Of a stretch of 64,000 nucleotides of DNA, positions 11,301 to 23,394 are shown piece after piece. Made by a program: the position numbers and the translations under genes. Source of the stretch: Sciurus carolinensis (lineage: Eukaryota > Chordata > Mammalia > Rodentia > Sciuridae); NCBI RefSeq assembly GCF_902686445.1, contig NC_062232.1, positions 73,611,440 through 73,675,439 of the forward strand, given 5' to 3'. The stretch's first letter is position 1, and each line of letters opens with the position of its first letter. The notes beneath the pieces are model-generated. The model was not told where the DNA came from. It did not search any database and saw only the letters and a program-made list of their open reading frames with translations.

Positions 11301-13580
11301 GTTAAAACAAGTATTTTTACAGGCTACATGAAAAATGTCTCAATGTCATGCACGATATTATAATTTGTTTTTATTAGCTATCATGCAGATACAAAGGAAA
11401 TACAGATTAATCAGTAAATAGCTACTTCTCATGAACTTTTGCATATTTTTGCTAAATAAATCGAATATTTCTTGCTGGAAATGAAATGTCAAAGGTTGTT
11501 CAAATTGAAAGACTATGTTATATAATAGCTTTTTAGTTTTCAATTTTTTTTTTTTTATTTCTAGAGAGGACCTTGAATCTATTGTTATATTAAAATTGGT
11601 AACACATAGACATGCAGGCACTTTTTAAATGAATGAATATATCATTCTTGCTCAACACAGCAACAAGCAAATATATTGTGACATCTGATTCTTGTCTTTA
11701 AAAAATGAGAATAACGAAGAAACAAAGCTCTCCATCATTTATTAGAAGCTTCACAAATAAGCTTTCTGTGGTGGTGCATGGCCTAAAAAACTGCAGAACA
11801 AATATAATGTACTGTCATGGATTATAGTCAACAAGTAAATAAGTAGGAAACTAAATATGTCTTTGATTTTCTTTTTGACCTTGGGTGCGTTGCTTATGTC
11901 ATCTTTTTTATTTCACATATTAACATGTAGCAAATTACTAACCCATTTTCAAAGGTTTCTATGAAGAATATTTAGCAAGTTCACAGTTAAAGTGAGGCTG
12001 AATTCAATTATATCCAATACACAGTTATTTTGTTATCATTTTGTCAAGTTATGTTTTTTTCTTATATCTTAGATTTGTGTGTGTTTGTGTGTGTAGTATC
12101 TGTGTTTTCATACTAACAACATTTTCAATATTCATTTGAAAATGTCTATACATGTATTTTCTGTATATGTTTTGGTTTGATTCATAGAATAAGTGTTCTA
12201 CAAAAGTGCCTTAGCTCTTTAACAGGTATTCATTTAAGTGAACACCACTGTAATTTTTTAGTCTCCTATGATAATTCAAGATGATCTTCACATTCTGATT
12301 TAAAGGTTGAAAGGGAATAATTTGCATATATTTTCAGAGTTGTACACGCTGAGAAGTAGAGAATAAGATGTTGTCTAATAAGACATTCATTACATATACT
12401 AGTTTTTAAGAATAATTTCTAAGTTCAAATTTTAACATGGTGCAAGTTAATAACTATGTTTAAAACCACTGCTACAGTTCAGATGCTTTGATTTTAATCT
12501 CTGTCATGCAGTTTGCAGACACTTTTTTGATGACAAAACTTGCTGCTAGATCTCCAAGAGAAGAAGCTCCATATTTAAAAACTACCATATCTCACATCTA
12601 TAAATCTAAGGATTCCATATTTCAGTACAGTATTATCAATGTCTACTATTAAATAGTTTTCAAAGTTTTGCCTAAAGTCTATTTCCATTCTGTTTTCAGT
12701 GTCTTGCGAAATATATAAAATGGTTCAAAGAAATTGACACATTTGTTAATGCTTTTCTTCAAATGCATTCTAACCAATTTCTTATAAAAATACATATTTC
12801 TTTTTTCTATTATACACTTAATGTGATCTTATTTTAGAAAAATAGATAATAAACATTTAAAGAATAATAATGGGAAGATAGACTTTTGCAATATTTGGGC
12901 ACATTTTATTCCATTATATTTACATTCAAATATATTTGACATAATTGTACCATACTCTGTATTTTTTAAATTAAATCTTGCATAATTAACATATTATCAG
13001 GTATTACTTTGTCCATTTTTCTTGGGAAGTATCCTCTAAATCTCTGAAGTACTCCAATGTCTTTGGGGTGTCTTTGTCCTGGAGTGTGGGCCTGGAACCA
13101 CACTTGAGTTTATGCAATGAGGTTACTCAATAATTAAATGATTGACTGAATTGGGGCTGGTCATGAAAGAAAGACAAAACAAGTGACTAGAGACTTGGGG
13201 ATTTGGGTCAGGATTAACTTCCCTGAGGTCCAGGGGCAGGAACTGAGCTAGACATTGAGCTCATTTTTAGATGAAAATCAGATCCAAATTGGTCATAATC
13301 TTATAATTCTGATATGTTTTTTCAGACTTTTGTATACAGAATGTGCCTATACATGTTTCTGATATAATTAATAGAGACCTTTGAGAAAGATCAAACTGTG
13401 CAACAGTATGGGTAAAGCTATGATACACATTCTTATAAATAAAGCAATGTACACACCTTTGATTATTTCACTTGTATAAAGTTCTAAAATCAAAAAAGTG
13501 ATGAGATTGAATATTTTTAAAGTAAAAATAGAAAATGAGATTGTTTTTCTTTCTTTTTTATTTTAATTTAAACTTTGTAC
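8390..13580. other. 5.2 kb AT-rich DNA without recognisable genes or repeats
   Basis: The longest stretch in the window free of identifiable transposons. Short open frames here (for example 10828-11013 and 11358-11621, both minus) are AT-rich, show no domain and look like chance. There is a CA-rich patch at 8522-8548, an oligo-T at about 10090-10106 and a TG-rich patch near 12076-12095. Confidence 0.6.
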
Positions 13581-13582
13581 AG

Positions 13583-13700
13583 TCAGGTGTCATGGTGCAT
13601 GCCTATGATTCTAGTGACTTTGGAAGCTAAGAGAGTAGGATTGAAATTTTGCTAACAGCAAAGCAACTTAATGAGGTCATAAATAACTAAGTAAGGTCTT
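13583..13700 (+). mobile_element. Old B1-dID-type SINE fragment
   Basis: Degraded 7SL-like left half ('gtcatggtgcatgcctatgattctag' region) followed by 'agcaacttaatgag', the spacer typical of the better-preserved copy at 22785. The ID half is missing. Confidence 0.65.
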
Positions 13701-13704
13701 TTCC

Positions 13705-14599
13705 TTCATTTATTTTTATTTGTTCTTTTTACTTATGCATTACAGTAAAATGCATTTTGGCAAAATATACATACATAGAGTATAACTTACTCTATTTGGA
13801 TCTCACAATTGTTGTACATGATATGAAGTACTGAAATATGAGGATAGGAAAGTTATGTCCAATTATTTCTACTGTCTTTACTATTCTCCTCCCCCACTTA
13901 CCTTCATTTCACATTGTCTAATCCAATGGATTTCTATTATTCCCCTCCTCAACCTCTCCTCTTTGGGGTTAGCATCCACAATTCAGTGAGAACATACCAT
14001 CTTTGTTTTTTTGGGATTGACTTACTTCAGTTAGCATGAAATTTCCCAATTCCATCCATTTACCATCTAATGCCATTATTTCATTCTTTTTTGTGACTGA
14101 GTAATGTTCTATTGTGTATATATACCACATTTATTTTATCCATTCATCTGTTGAAGGACGTCTAGGTTGTTTCCATAACATGGCTATTGTGAATTGAGCG
14201 GCTATAAACACTGATGTGGCTGTGTCACTATAGTACACTGTTTTTAAGTCCTTTGGTATAAAGCAAGGAGTGGAGTAACTGAATCAAATGGTGGCTCCAT
14301 TTCAAGTTTTCTGAGGAATCTCCATACTGCTTTCCATAATGGTTTGAACCAATTTGCAGTCCCATCCAAAACAAGAGGACATTTCTCCCCACATCCTCGC
14401 CAACATGCATTGCTACTTGTATTCTTGATGATTGCCATTCTGACCAGTGAGATGGAATCTCAGTGTAGTTTTAATTTGAATTTCTCTAATTGCCAGAGAT
14501 GTTGAACATTTTTTATATATATTTTGACCATTTGTATTTCTTCTTCTGTGAAGTGTTTGTTCAGTTCCTTTGCCCATTTATTGATTGGGTTATTTGTTT
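13705..14599 (-). mobile_element. 5'-truncated L1, 3' UTR and ORF2 C-terminus
   Basis: Starts with the reverse of the L1 3' end (ttatttgttctttt, agtaaaatgc) and runs through the 3' UTR into the ORF2 C-terminal region, including the cysteine motif (frame near 14244-14438, minus, with [11 protein letters not shown]). It breaks off at 14599, where a new L1 3' end begins, so it is a separate copy lying tandem to L1 B. Confidence 0.85.
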
Positions 14600-16547
14600 T
14601 TCAGGAATTAAGTTTTCTTTATTTGTTCAAATTAGTTACATATGATAGTAGAATGCATATTGACACATCATAAGTAAATAAAGTATAGCTTCTTACTCTA
14701 TTGGTTGTACATGATGTAGAATTACACTGGTCATGTAATCACACATGTATATAGGGTAACAATTCCAATTCATTCTTCTATCCTTCCTACCCCCATACCC
14801 TCTCCCCACCTTTCACTCATCTCTGCCTAATCCTAGGTACTTCTATTTTTCTCTAGCCACCCCAACCCCATTGTGAATTAGCATCTGCATATCATAAAAA
14901 ATGGTCAGCCTTTGTTTTTTCGTGTTTGGCATATTTCACTTAGCATGATAGTCTCTAGCTCCATTCATTTTATGACAAATAATTTTATTCTTCTTTAAGG
15001 ATGAGTAATATTCTAATGTGTATATATAACACATTTTCTTTATCCATTCATCTGTTGAGAGACATCTAGGTTCATTCCATAGTTTGGATATTGTGAATTG
15101 GGTTGCTATAAACATTGATGTGACTGTATCTCTATAATATGCTGCTTTTACATCCCTTAGCTATAAAATAAGGAGTGGGATAGCTGGGTCAAATGGTGGA
15201 TCCATTCCAAGTTTTCTGAGGAATCTCCATACTGCTTTCCATAGTGGTAGCACCAATTTGCAGTCCCACCAACAGTGTATGAGCGTATTTTTACCTCATA
15301 TCCTCACCAACATTTATGGTTGCTTGTATTCTTGATAATTGCATTCTGACAGGAGTGAGATAAAATCTTAGTTTTGATTTGCATTTCTCTAATTCCTAGA
15401 GATGTTGAAATTTTTTTCATTTATTTATTGATCAAGTGTATTTCTTCTTCCTTGAAGTGTCCTTTGCCCATTTATTTATTGGGTTATTTGATTTTAGTGT
15501 TGAGTTTTTTGAGTTCTTTGTATATCCTGGAGATTAATGCTCTATCTAAGGTGCATATGGTAAATATTTCTCCCATCGTGTAGGCTTTCTCTTCATGTTC
15601 TTGATTGTTCCTTTGCAGAGAAGAAGCTTTTCAGTTTGAATCTATCTCATTTATTTGTTCTTGATTTTACTTCTTGTGCTTTAGGAGTCTTTTTGAGGAA
15701 GCTGTTTCTTAAACTGACATGATAGAGATTTGGGCCTACTTTTTCATCTAGTAGGTATAGGTTCTCTCTTCTAATGCTTAGGTCCATGATTCACAGAGAG
15801 TTGAGTTTTGCACAGGGTGAGAGATAGGGGTTTTATTTCATTCTGTTACATATGGATTTTCATTTTTCTCAGCACATTTGTCAAAGAGCCTATCTTTTCT
15901 CCAATGTATGTTTTTGGTGCCTTTGTCTAGTATGAGATAACCATATTTATGCAGATTTCTCTGTGTCTTCTCTTCTGTACCGTTGGTCTACATGTCTATT
16001 TTGAGGCCAGTACCATGCTGTTTTTGGTACTATAGCTCTGTAGTATTTAACCTCTGGTATTGTGATGCCTACTGCTTTATTGTTCTCACTAAGGATTGCT
16101 TTGGCTATTCTAGGCTTTTTATTTCCAAATGAATTTCAATATTGCTTTTTCTATTTCTATGAATAATGTCATTGAGTCTCAGTAGAAATTGCAATAAATC
16201 TTATTTATTGTGCTTTTGGTAGTATGGCCATTTTGATAATATTAATTCTGCCTATTCGGGAACATGGAGACCTTTCCATCTTCTAAGGTTTTCTTTAATT
16301 TCATTCTTTAGTGTTCTGTAGTTTTCATTATAAAGGTCTTTCACCTCTTTTGTTAGGTTGATTCCAAAATATTCTATTTTTTGAGGCTATTTTAAAGGGG
16401 ATAGTTTTCCTGATTTCTCTTTCGGCTGATAAATCTTTGGTGTATAGAAATGCAATTGATTTATTGATGCTGATTTTATTCCCTGCTGCTTTGCTGAATT
16501 CATTTATGAATTCTAGAAACTTTCTAGTAGATTTTTTGTGGGTCCTT

Positions 16548-16984
16548 TGTTATGGTTTGGATGTGAGATTTTCCCCAAAAGCTCACATGTGAGACAATGC
16601 AAACAGCTTCAGAGGAAAATGATTGGGTTTTGAGAGCCTTAAACTAATCAGTTAATTAATCCCTGATGGGATTAACTAAATGATAACTGAAGGCAGGTGG
16701 GGTTTGCCTGGAGGGAATGGTTCATTGGGGGAGTGACTATGGGGCATATATTTTGTATCTGGAGAGTGTAGACTCTCTGTCTTTCTGCTTCCTGATGATG
16801 CAGTCTGCTTTCCTCTGCCACACTCTTCTGCCATGTTGTTCTGCCTGACTTTGAGCCCTGAGGAATGGAGCCAACCTTCTATGGACAAAGACCTCTGAAA
16901 CATGAGCCCTCAAACAAACTCTATGTCCTCTACAGTTGTCTTGGTTGGGTCATTTAGTTACAGCAGCAAAAAAGGTGACTAAAA
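16548..16984 (+). mobile_element. MaLR-like solo LTR inside L1 B
   Basis: Starts tgttatggtttggatg and ends near gactaaaa, with a TATA-like gcatatattttg near 16744 and a 3' block 'gggtcatttagttacagcag'. The same family as 7944-8389. L1 ORF2 sequence resumes directly after it ('tcttctaaatatagaa'), so the LTR is younger than L1 B. Flanks (gtcctt and gtcttc) suggest a decayed target-site duplication. Confidence 0.72.
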
Positions 16985-19000
16985 GTCTTCTAAATATAGA
17001 ATAATCATGCCATTGGCAAATAGGGATAGTTTGAGCTCTTCTTTTCCTATTCATATCCCTTTAATGTCTTTCTTTCATTTAATTGCTCAGCTATGGTTTC
17101 AAGGACTATGTTAAATGGCAGTGGTGAACAAGGGTATTCCTATCTTGTTCCAGTTTTTAGAGGGAATGCTTTCAATTTTTCTCCATTTGGAATGATGTTA
17201 GCCTTGGGGTTTGCATATGTAGCTTTTACAATGTTGAAGTATGATCCTATTATCCCTAGTTGTTCTAGTGTTTTGAGCATGAGTGGGTACTGAATTTTGT
17301 CAAATGCTTTTTCTACACCTATTGGAATAATGATGTGATTCTTGTCTTTAAGTCTATTGATGTGATGAATTACATTTATTGGTTTTTGTTTGTTGAACCA
17401 AACTTTTATCCCTGGGATGAACCCTACTTGCTCATGGTACACTATCTTTTAAGTATGTTTTTGTATGTAATCTTCCAGAATTTTGTTGAGAATTTTTGCA
17501 TCTATGTTCATCAGGGATATTGGTCAGAAGTTTTATTTCTTTGATTTGTCTTTGTCTGGTTTTGGTATTACAGTGATATCAGCCACATATATTCAGTTTG
17601 GAAGGTCTCCTTTCTTTTCTAGTCCATAGAATACTTTGAAGAGTATTGGTGTTAATTCTTTTCTTAGGTCTTGTAGAACTCAGTTGAGAATCCATCTGGT
17701 CCTAGGCTTTTCTTTGTTGGTAGTCTTCTGATGGTGTCTTCAATTTTATTGCTTGAAATTGATCTGTTTAGATTGTTTATAACCCCTTGATTCAATTTGT
17801 GTAGGTCATATGTCTACAGAAATGTGTCCATGTCTTCTAGACTTTCTATTTTATTGGAGTATTGAGTTACAAAATAGGTTTTGATTATTGTCTGTATTTC
17901 AGTGGTGTCCATGGTGATATTTCCTTTTTCATCATGAATTTTTGTAATTTGGATTTTGTCTCTCTTTATCCTTCTTAGATTGGCTAAAGGTTTATCAATT
18001 CTGTTTATTTTTTCAAAGAACCAACTTTCTGTTTTGTCAATTTTTTGAATTTTTTTCTTTGTTGTTTTGTTTTGTTTCAATTTCATTAATTTTGCCTCTG
18101 ATTTTTATTATTTCCTATCTTCTACTGCTCTTGATGCCAGTTTGCTCTTTTTCTAGAGCATTTATCTGTAAATTTGGATTATTTATTTGGTGCTTTTCTG
18201 TTCTTTTAATGAACGAGCTCAATGCAAGGAACTTTCCTCTTAGAACTGCCTTCATAGTGTCCCAGAGATTTTCATATGTTGTTTTAATATTTTCATTGAC
18301 CTCTGAGTAGTTTTTAATTTCATCCCTGATTTCTTCAGCTATCCATTGGTCATTTAATTATGTATTATTTAGTCTCCAGGTGTTAGAGTAGCTTCTACTT
18401 CTTATTTTATCACTGATTTCAAATTTCATTCCATTATGATTTGATAGAATTCAAGTATTATCTCTAATTTATTGTACTTGCTAAGAGTTTCTTTGTGAAC
18501 TAACATATGGTCTATTTTAGGAAATATTCCACGTGCTGCTGAAAAGAAAGTGTATTCATTCATTCATTGATGGATAAAATATTCTATACATGTCTTAATT
18601 CTAAATTATTAATTACATTTTTTTTTAGTTCTGTGGCTTCTTTATTTAGTTTCTGATTTGAAGATCCCTTGATTGGTGAGAGAGGTATGTTGAAGTCACC
18701 CAATATTATTGTGTTGTGATCTATTTGATTCTTGAAATTGTAAAGGGTTTGATTATTTATGTAGATGCTCCATTGGGGCATAAATACTTAGGATTGTTAT
18801 TTCTTGTTGATGTATAATTCCATTAAGCAGTATGAAATGGCTCTTTGTCCCTTCTGAATAACTTTGAATGAAGTCCATTTTATCAGATATGTGGATAGAA
18901 ACCCCTGCTTGTTTGGGATATCCATGTGAATGGTGAATTTTTTCCTCATCCTTTTACTTCAATTCGTGGATGTCTTTCCCTATAAGAAGAGTTCCTTGGA

Positions 19001-19040
19001 GGCAGTGTATTGTTGAGTTAGGCAGTGTATTGTTGAGTTT
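19001..19040. repeat. 20-bp tandem duplication in L1 B
   Basis: The unit ggcagtgtattgttgagtt plus one base occurs twice head-to-tail with one terminal mismatch. Other L1 copies have it once, so this is a local duplication. Confidence 0.9.
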
Positions 19041-19399
19041 TGTCTTTTAATTCAGTCTGCCAGTCTATGTCTTTAATTGATGAATTTAGGGCATTTACTT
19101 TCAATGTTATTATAAAGAAATGATTCTTATTCCCTGTCATTTTGAAATATTTCTGATTTTTAATTTGAAAGAGTTTCTTTTTTGATTGACTATTCTAATG
19201 TAGTTCCTCCCTTGGCTTAATTTTATTTTTATTTTTTATTTCTTTTTCATGAAATATTTAGTTGAGAATGTTTTGTAGTGCAGGTTTTTGATTATGAATT
19301 CTTTTAACTTTTGTTAATCATGGAAGGGAAAAAATAACAGAACGAATTAAACAACATTGCCTGCTATTCTTAACAAACTACCTTTCCATTTCTCAGGGT

Positions 19400-20405
19400 C
19401 CCTTCTTAGTGGGATGGTGTGAGGAGCTGTGGAAGATGCTGGCAGTTTGAGTTCCTTAGTATTGTCTTTGGCATCTTTGCAATGAGTTGCTATACTTGGA
19501 AGCCCCCTGGGTCAGGGATTTGGTCTGTCATTTCCCCAGGTGTTTGTGTTGTTGTTTCTTATTTTTTTAATGAAGAGAGTTTTAGGGTATTAATGAATGC
19601 TTCTAGGACTGTATGTATAGCACTACTCTCCACAGGGCACCAGGGGAAGAGGGAGTTTTTTTTTGTTTGTTTTTTGTTTTGCTTTTCAGCGGTGATGGGG
19701 GAAGGGTTTTAAGCACTGAACTCAGTCACTCTATCCCACTCAGTTTCTCCCTGCTGCTGGTCCTGCTGGGTGCTGATTCAGTGGAATGGGGGAGTTGAGC
19801 TGGGGGTTTCTCTGGCCTCTCTGATCAGTATTGCTCTCAGGCAAAATGGTTACCATACCAGAAAACCTCCATGTCAAAGATTCTCCTGCTTTGCTAGACT
19901 TACCTTAGATCTTGCAGTAGGTGACTGTGAGATTCATTTGTTGGTTTTAGCCTGGAGTTTACGGATCTAAGGTCCCAGTCTGAGTTTGTGCCACTTTTTC
20001 ATGGAGTTATATCTATGCTCCCTGTGTGCTGCTGGCAGACCATGACTTTTCTGTGCCTGTTTATTGGGCAGAATAGCCTCTGGTTCCACCCAGTATGGGC
20101 TCCCCTCTGATCCTGGGGTTTCCCATGCCAAGATATTCCAGCACTTACAGATATTTTCCAAACTTGTATTTTTTCCCCACCCTAGCTCCCATCTGGGGCT
20201 AAGCTCCAATTCTGTTCCTTAGCTTTTTCTAATGTACCCTAATTTTTCCAGTGTTCAAGGCTTTCTGTTCAATATTGAATATCAGTGGAATGTTTTTTTT
20301 TTCTTACTCACCTCCAGGAGAAGTAGTTTCCAAATGCTGGAATCCCAAGTCACAGAGCTATGAGAACTGCCACTTCCTGCTAATCCACCATCTTTCTCTG
20401 CAATG
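19400..20405 (-). promoter_or_regulatory. L1 B 5' UTR (older type)
   Basis: Moderately GC-rich block ending in ccaccatcttt (20386-20396), which on the sense strand is AAAGATGGTGG, a decayed YY1-type start. It is unlike the 5' UTR of L1 A, so the two L1s belong to lineages with different promoters. It is presumably inactive. Confidence 0.7.
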
Positions 20406-20439
20406 TAAGGCCTTTTTCTTAAAATTAAAAATAGAAAGA

Positions 20440-20500
20440 GCTGGGGATGTAGCTCAGTGGTAAAGCATCCCTGGGTTCAATCCCCAGAATCATAAAAAAT
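20440..20500 (+). mobile_element. ID-type SINE half (truncated B1-dID)
   Basis: tRNA-Ala-like gctggggatgtagctcagtg, with A-box-like tagctcagtgg (20450-20460) and B-box gggttcaatcc (20473-20483), then an A-rich tail. It is preceded by the A-rich linker that joins B1 and ID halves in sciurid composite SINEs. It is not a tRNA gene: no acceptor or anticodon arms can be formed as in a real tRNA. Confidence 0.8.
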
Positions 20501-20985
20501 ATAACTGTACCAACAATGTCTATTTTACTATATCCTCAAAAGCACTTTGCATTATGATTTCAAAAATAATTGTTAATTTATAAGCAAAAGATTATTTTTT
20601 CACATCTAAGTAATGATATATGTAATGAAATATGTAGTATAATACATATGCAATATATATCTCCAGAACATTATGAACATGTTCACATATTTTCAGTGTA
20701 CATGCTTAGTAAATTTTCCATGTATTTATGTCACTTCTATTTTTATTTTAATTATATTTCCATCTTAACGAAAAATTCCTTCTGATTTTTAATAAAATTA
20801 TTGGAAAGTACACTTAATGAAAAATACAATCATCTTAATTTATAAGTGTGTAGTTTGATATTATTGAGTACATTCACATTGTTGTAAAAGAACTTTTCTA
20901 AACTTTTCCATCTTGTAAATTACTATTTCCCATTTCCTGAGTCACTGTCAAACACCATTATATTTTGCTTCTATGAATTTTTTTT
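20501..20985. other. AT-rich DNA, nothing recognised
   Basis: No open frame with character and no clear repeat between the SINE and the GA-rich unit that follows. Confidence 0.55.
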
Positions 20986-21290
20986 CATATAAGGGAGTTT
21001 ATTAAGCACACAGACAGAGTGACTCCCTGCAGGGTATGAGAGAAAATGAGAGGAAAAGAGAAAGGGCGCCACAGGAGAGTGAAATGGAGGAGACTGCATG
21101 AAAGTGAGGAGGAGAGAGAGAAGCGTGAAAGTGAGGAGAAGAGAGGAGAAAATGGCGAGAAACTATCCTTAAGCAGTCGAATTCCGCGGGTTAATGGGAC
21201 CAATAACGGAGAAGGATAGTTGCAAGCTGACTGATGAACCAATAACTTCTGTGAATTTGACAACTCTCGATATGACCTATAAGTAGAACC
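20986..21290 (-). mobile_element. Unclassified LTR-like or processed unit, minus strand
   Basis: On the minus strand this block ends with a perfect AATAAA (reverse of tttatt at 20999-21004) a few bases before a run of 8 A. Upstream it is pyrimidine-rich and holds about eight CpGs (for example the gaattccgcgg region), unusual here and suggesting a fairly recent insertion. It could be the R-U5 end of an endogenous retroviral LTR or a processed transcript. I do not recognise the family, and no clean target-site duplication was found. Confidence 0.45.
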
Positions 21291-21369
21291 ACAAAGTATT
21301 TGAATTTTCATGACTGGTCTATTTTACCTAGATTAGTATCTGTAAGTTCCATCAGTATTATAGAATGTA

Positions 21370-21900
21370 TCACTAATTTTAATTTTTTTTTAAGTTTAAT
21401 ATCCCATTGTATGAATACACCACATTTTAACCATGCATGCATTGATTGATACCAGGTTTGATCTTGCATTTTTTAATGAATAGTACTGCTATTAAGATGG
21501 AGATACACATATCTCTTTGATACTCTGATTTCATGTTTTTGAACATATATCCAGAATTTGCACTTTTTAGACCTTTATTTTATTCATTTATTTGTATGTG
21601 GTGTTGAGAATTGAACCCAGTGCCTTGCATATGTTAGGCAAGTACTCTACCACTGAGCCCTAACTCTAGTGCCAGGATTCACATTGTTGAAGCACATAGT
21701 AATGTTATTTTTAATTTTCTAAGGAACCACCATTATAGTTTCCATAGTGATTATAAAATTTTACATCCCCACCAGCAGTATACAAATGTGCAAACATCAT
21801 CACCAACATCCTCCACATCCTCACCAACTTTTGTTATTTCTTATTAATTTAGAATATTACATGTATGAGTGTGAATATAATATCTCATAGTTTTGATTTT
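21370..21900 (-). mobile_element. Old L1 ORF2/3' UTR fragment split by an ID SINE
   Basis: Reverse-orientation L1 landmarks: 'tgtatgaatacaccacattt', 'aatagtactgctattaa' and 'acatccccaccagcagtat'. Continuity across the SINE at 21568-21673 shows that the SINE inserted later. Confidence 0.7.
21568..21673 (-). mobile_element. ID-type SINE, minus strand
   Basis: Reverse of the tRNA-Ala-like SINE: T/A-rich tail, then the B-box in reverse (ttgaaccca) and the A-box in reverse (ccactgagccctaa). Inserted in the old L1 at 21370-21900. Confidence 0.85.
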
Positions 21901-22364
21901 CATTTTTCCAGTGATTGGTAATCTTTAACATATTTTCTTGTTCTTACTTGCTTTTCTTATCAACTTTCATTCAATACATAGTTTTTCTCCTTTTTTAATT
22001 TGGTCCAAATATATCAGCTAATTGCTGATTTTCTTAAGTAGGATTATGTAGTGAATTATTTTTGCATTTGCAACTAGTAGAAATTGAAGGACATACTATG
22101 TATAAATAACTCAAAGGGAGGTGATATCTGAGTAGTTTATGGAGCTACTTTTATAGATAAATTTGACATTTGTTTAAGCCTGCTTTGAAAAATATTAAAA
22201 CTTATAGCATAGAGATATGGCCTATATAATAACTGATAATGTTAAAATTTGAATGTGCTTATTGTTTTATTGTACTGAGTATTGGAGCTTTTCTTAATAT
22301 CAATACATTCAGAGAATAAGGTAATAAATTCTTGAACCTCATGAAAGAACAAATTTGTTTACTG
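21901..22364. other. AT-rich DNA, nothing recognised
   Basis: No gene or clear repeat seen. Confidence 0.5.
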
Positions 22365-22510
22365 TCTTATTCCATTCAGTCATCAGCTATTAAAAAATGA
22401 TGTATACAAGGTGGCTCACATGGAACAGAAATTTATTTCCAGTGGTTCTGGAGGATGGGTAATCCAAGATGAAATCACCAGTAACATTGGTATCTGGTTA
22501 GAATCCATAT
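22365..22510 (-). mobile_element. Old MaLR/MLT1-like LTR fragment
   Basis: Contains 'aacagaaatttatttcc' and 'ggttctggagg', typical of the 3' end of MLT1/MST-like LTRs in reverse orientation. Weakly supported beyond these segments. Confidence 0.45.
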
Positions 22511-22784
22511 ATGAATTTTTATACTGTTGCTATACAAATAAATATTTAAAAGCAACCTATTGTTTTATGCTCTGTTTAAAATGCAAACTTAATAAACATT
22601 TTACATCTATGAAATGTTAGAAAATGCATCCATTTGTGATCTTATCTTTTCACTCAGCATTGATATCAAACTTTACACAAGTAGATACAGAGCAGTTTAA
22701 TTAAATAATTTAAAAACTATATATTATTCCATTGCATGATTGCATTATAATTAAAATATAGAGCCCCTTTGAATTTAACAATAT

Positions 22785-22992
22785 GGCTGGATGCAATGAC
22801 ACATGCCTGTAATCCCAGTGGCTCCAGAGTCTGAGGCAGGAGGTTTGCAAGTTCAAAGCCAGTCTCAGAAACTTAGCAAGACACTGAGCAACTTAGCAAG
22901 ACCTTGTCTCAAAAGGAAAAATTAAAAAGGTCTGGGGATGTGTTTATGCACCCCTAGGGTAAAGACATGGACCAAAAATAAATAAATAAATA
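22785..22992 (+). mobile_element. B1-dID composite SINE
   Basis: Full order visible: 7SL/B1-like ggctggatgcaatgacacat and 'tgcctgtaatcccagtggct', the 'gcaacttagcaagacc' spacer, 'tgtctcaaaa', an A-rich linker, a decayed ID half from 'tctggggatgtg', and an (AAAT)n tail. This composite architecture is the main taxonomic clue to a sciurid-like rodent. Confidence 0.9.
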
Positions 22993-23394
22993 GCAATAGG
23001 CAATGACATTCTTCTAGGAATTTAAAAGAAAAATATATTTTAAGACACAAACAGCTCTTTTCCAAAAGATCACTGTTCAATTATTGGCAGCAAATTAATA
23101 AATAATGCCATTTTTTGTTTCTTTTTTAAAGTTAGACAAACAAAGCACATTATACTAGTGTCCTGCACAATGTATCTTTCCATTATATACTGGAATTCTC
23201 TAAAGACTAGGCACCATATTTCAGACCTGTTTTTCCATCCAAAATTCATATTATAGCTTAACATTCAAGGTGAAGATAATAAAGGCTGATACTTTTGGAG
23301 GTGTTTAAGTTGTCAGGGCTTGACCTTCATAGAACAGATTAATGTCCTAAAGAGAGACACTTCAGGGAGCTAACTCCTCCTTCCATCATTCTGG
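22993..23394. other. AT-rich DNA, nothing recognised
   Basis: No coding signal; short frames only. Confidence 0.5.

Larger units (their letters stand above)
14890..19140 (-). pseudogene. L1 B ORF2 remnant
   Basis: Recognisable pieces in order: endonuclease (18584-18781, with LGDFNIPLSP), the following linker (17814-18086, with SWFFEKINRIDKPL), reverse transcriptase (17140-17442, with [12 protein letters not shown] and [14 protein letters not shown]) and the C-terminal region down to about 14890. It is riddled with stops and frameshifts and split by the LTR at 16548-16984. Ends are approximate. Confidence 0.85.
14600..20405 (-). mobile_element. L1 B: old, nearly full-length L1 carrying an LTR
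   Basis: A 3' UTR (from about 14600), decayed ORF2, a remnant of ORF1 (about 19190-19330) and a 5' UTR reaching 20405, all minus strand. Most of ORF1 is missing: its 3' end joins directly to 5' UTR-like sequence near 19330-19400. The LTR at 16548-16984 interrupts ORF2. Divergence and many frameshifts make it clearly older than L1 A and L1 E. Confidence 0.88.

Noticed and set aside
20440..20500. Possible tRNA-Ala gene (A and B boxes present)
   Set aside because: The boxes belong to an ID-type SINE half with an A-rich tail; no complete cloverleaf and many similar copies in the window.
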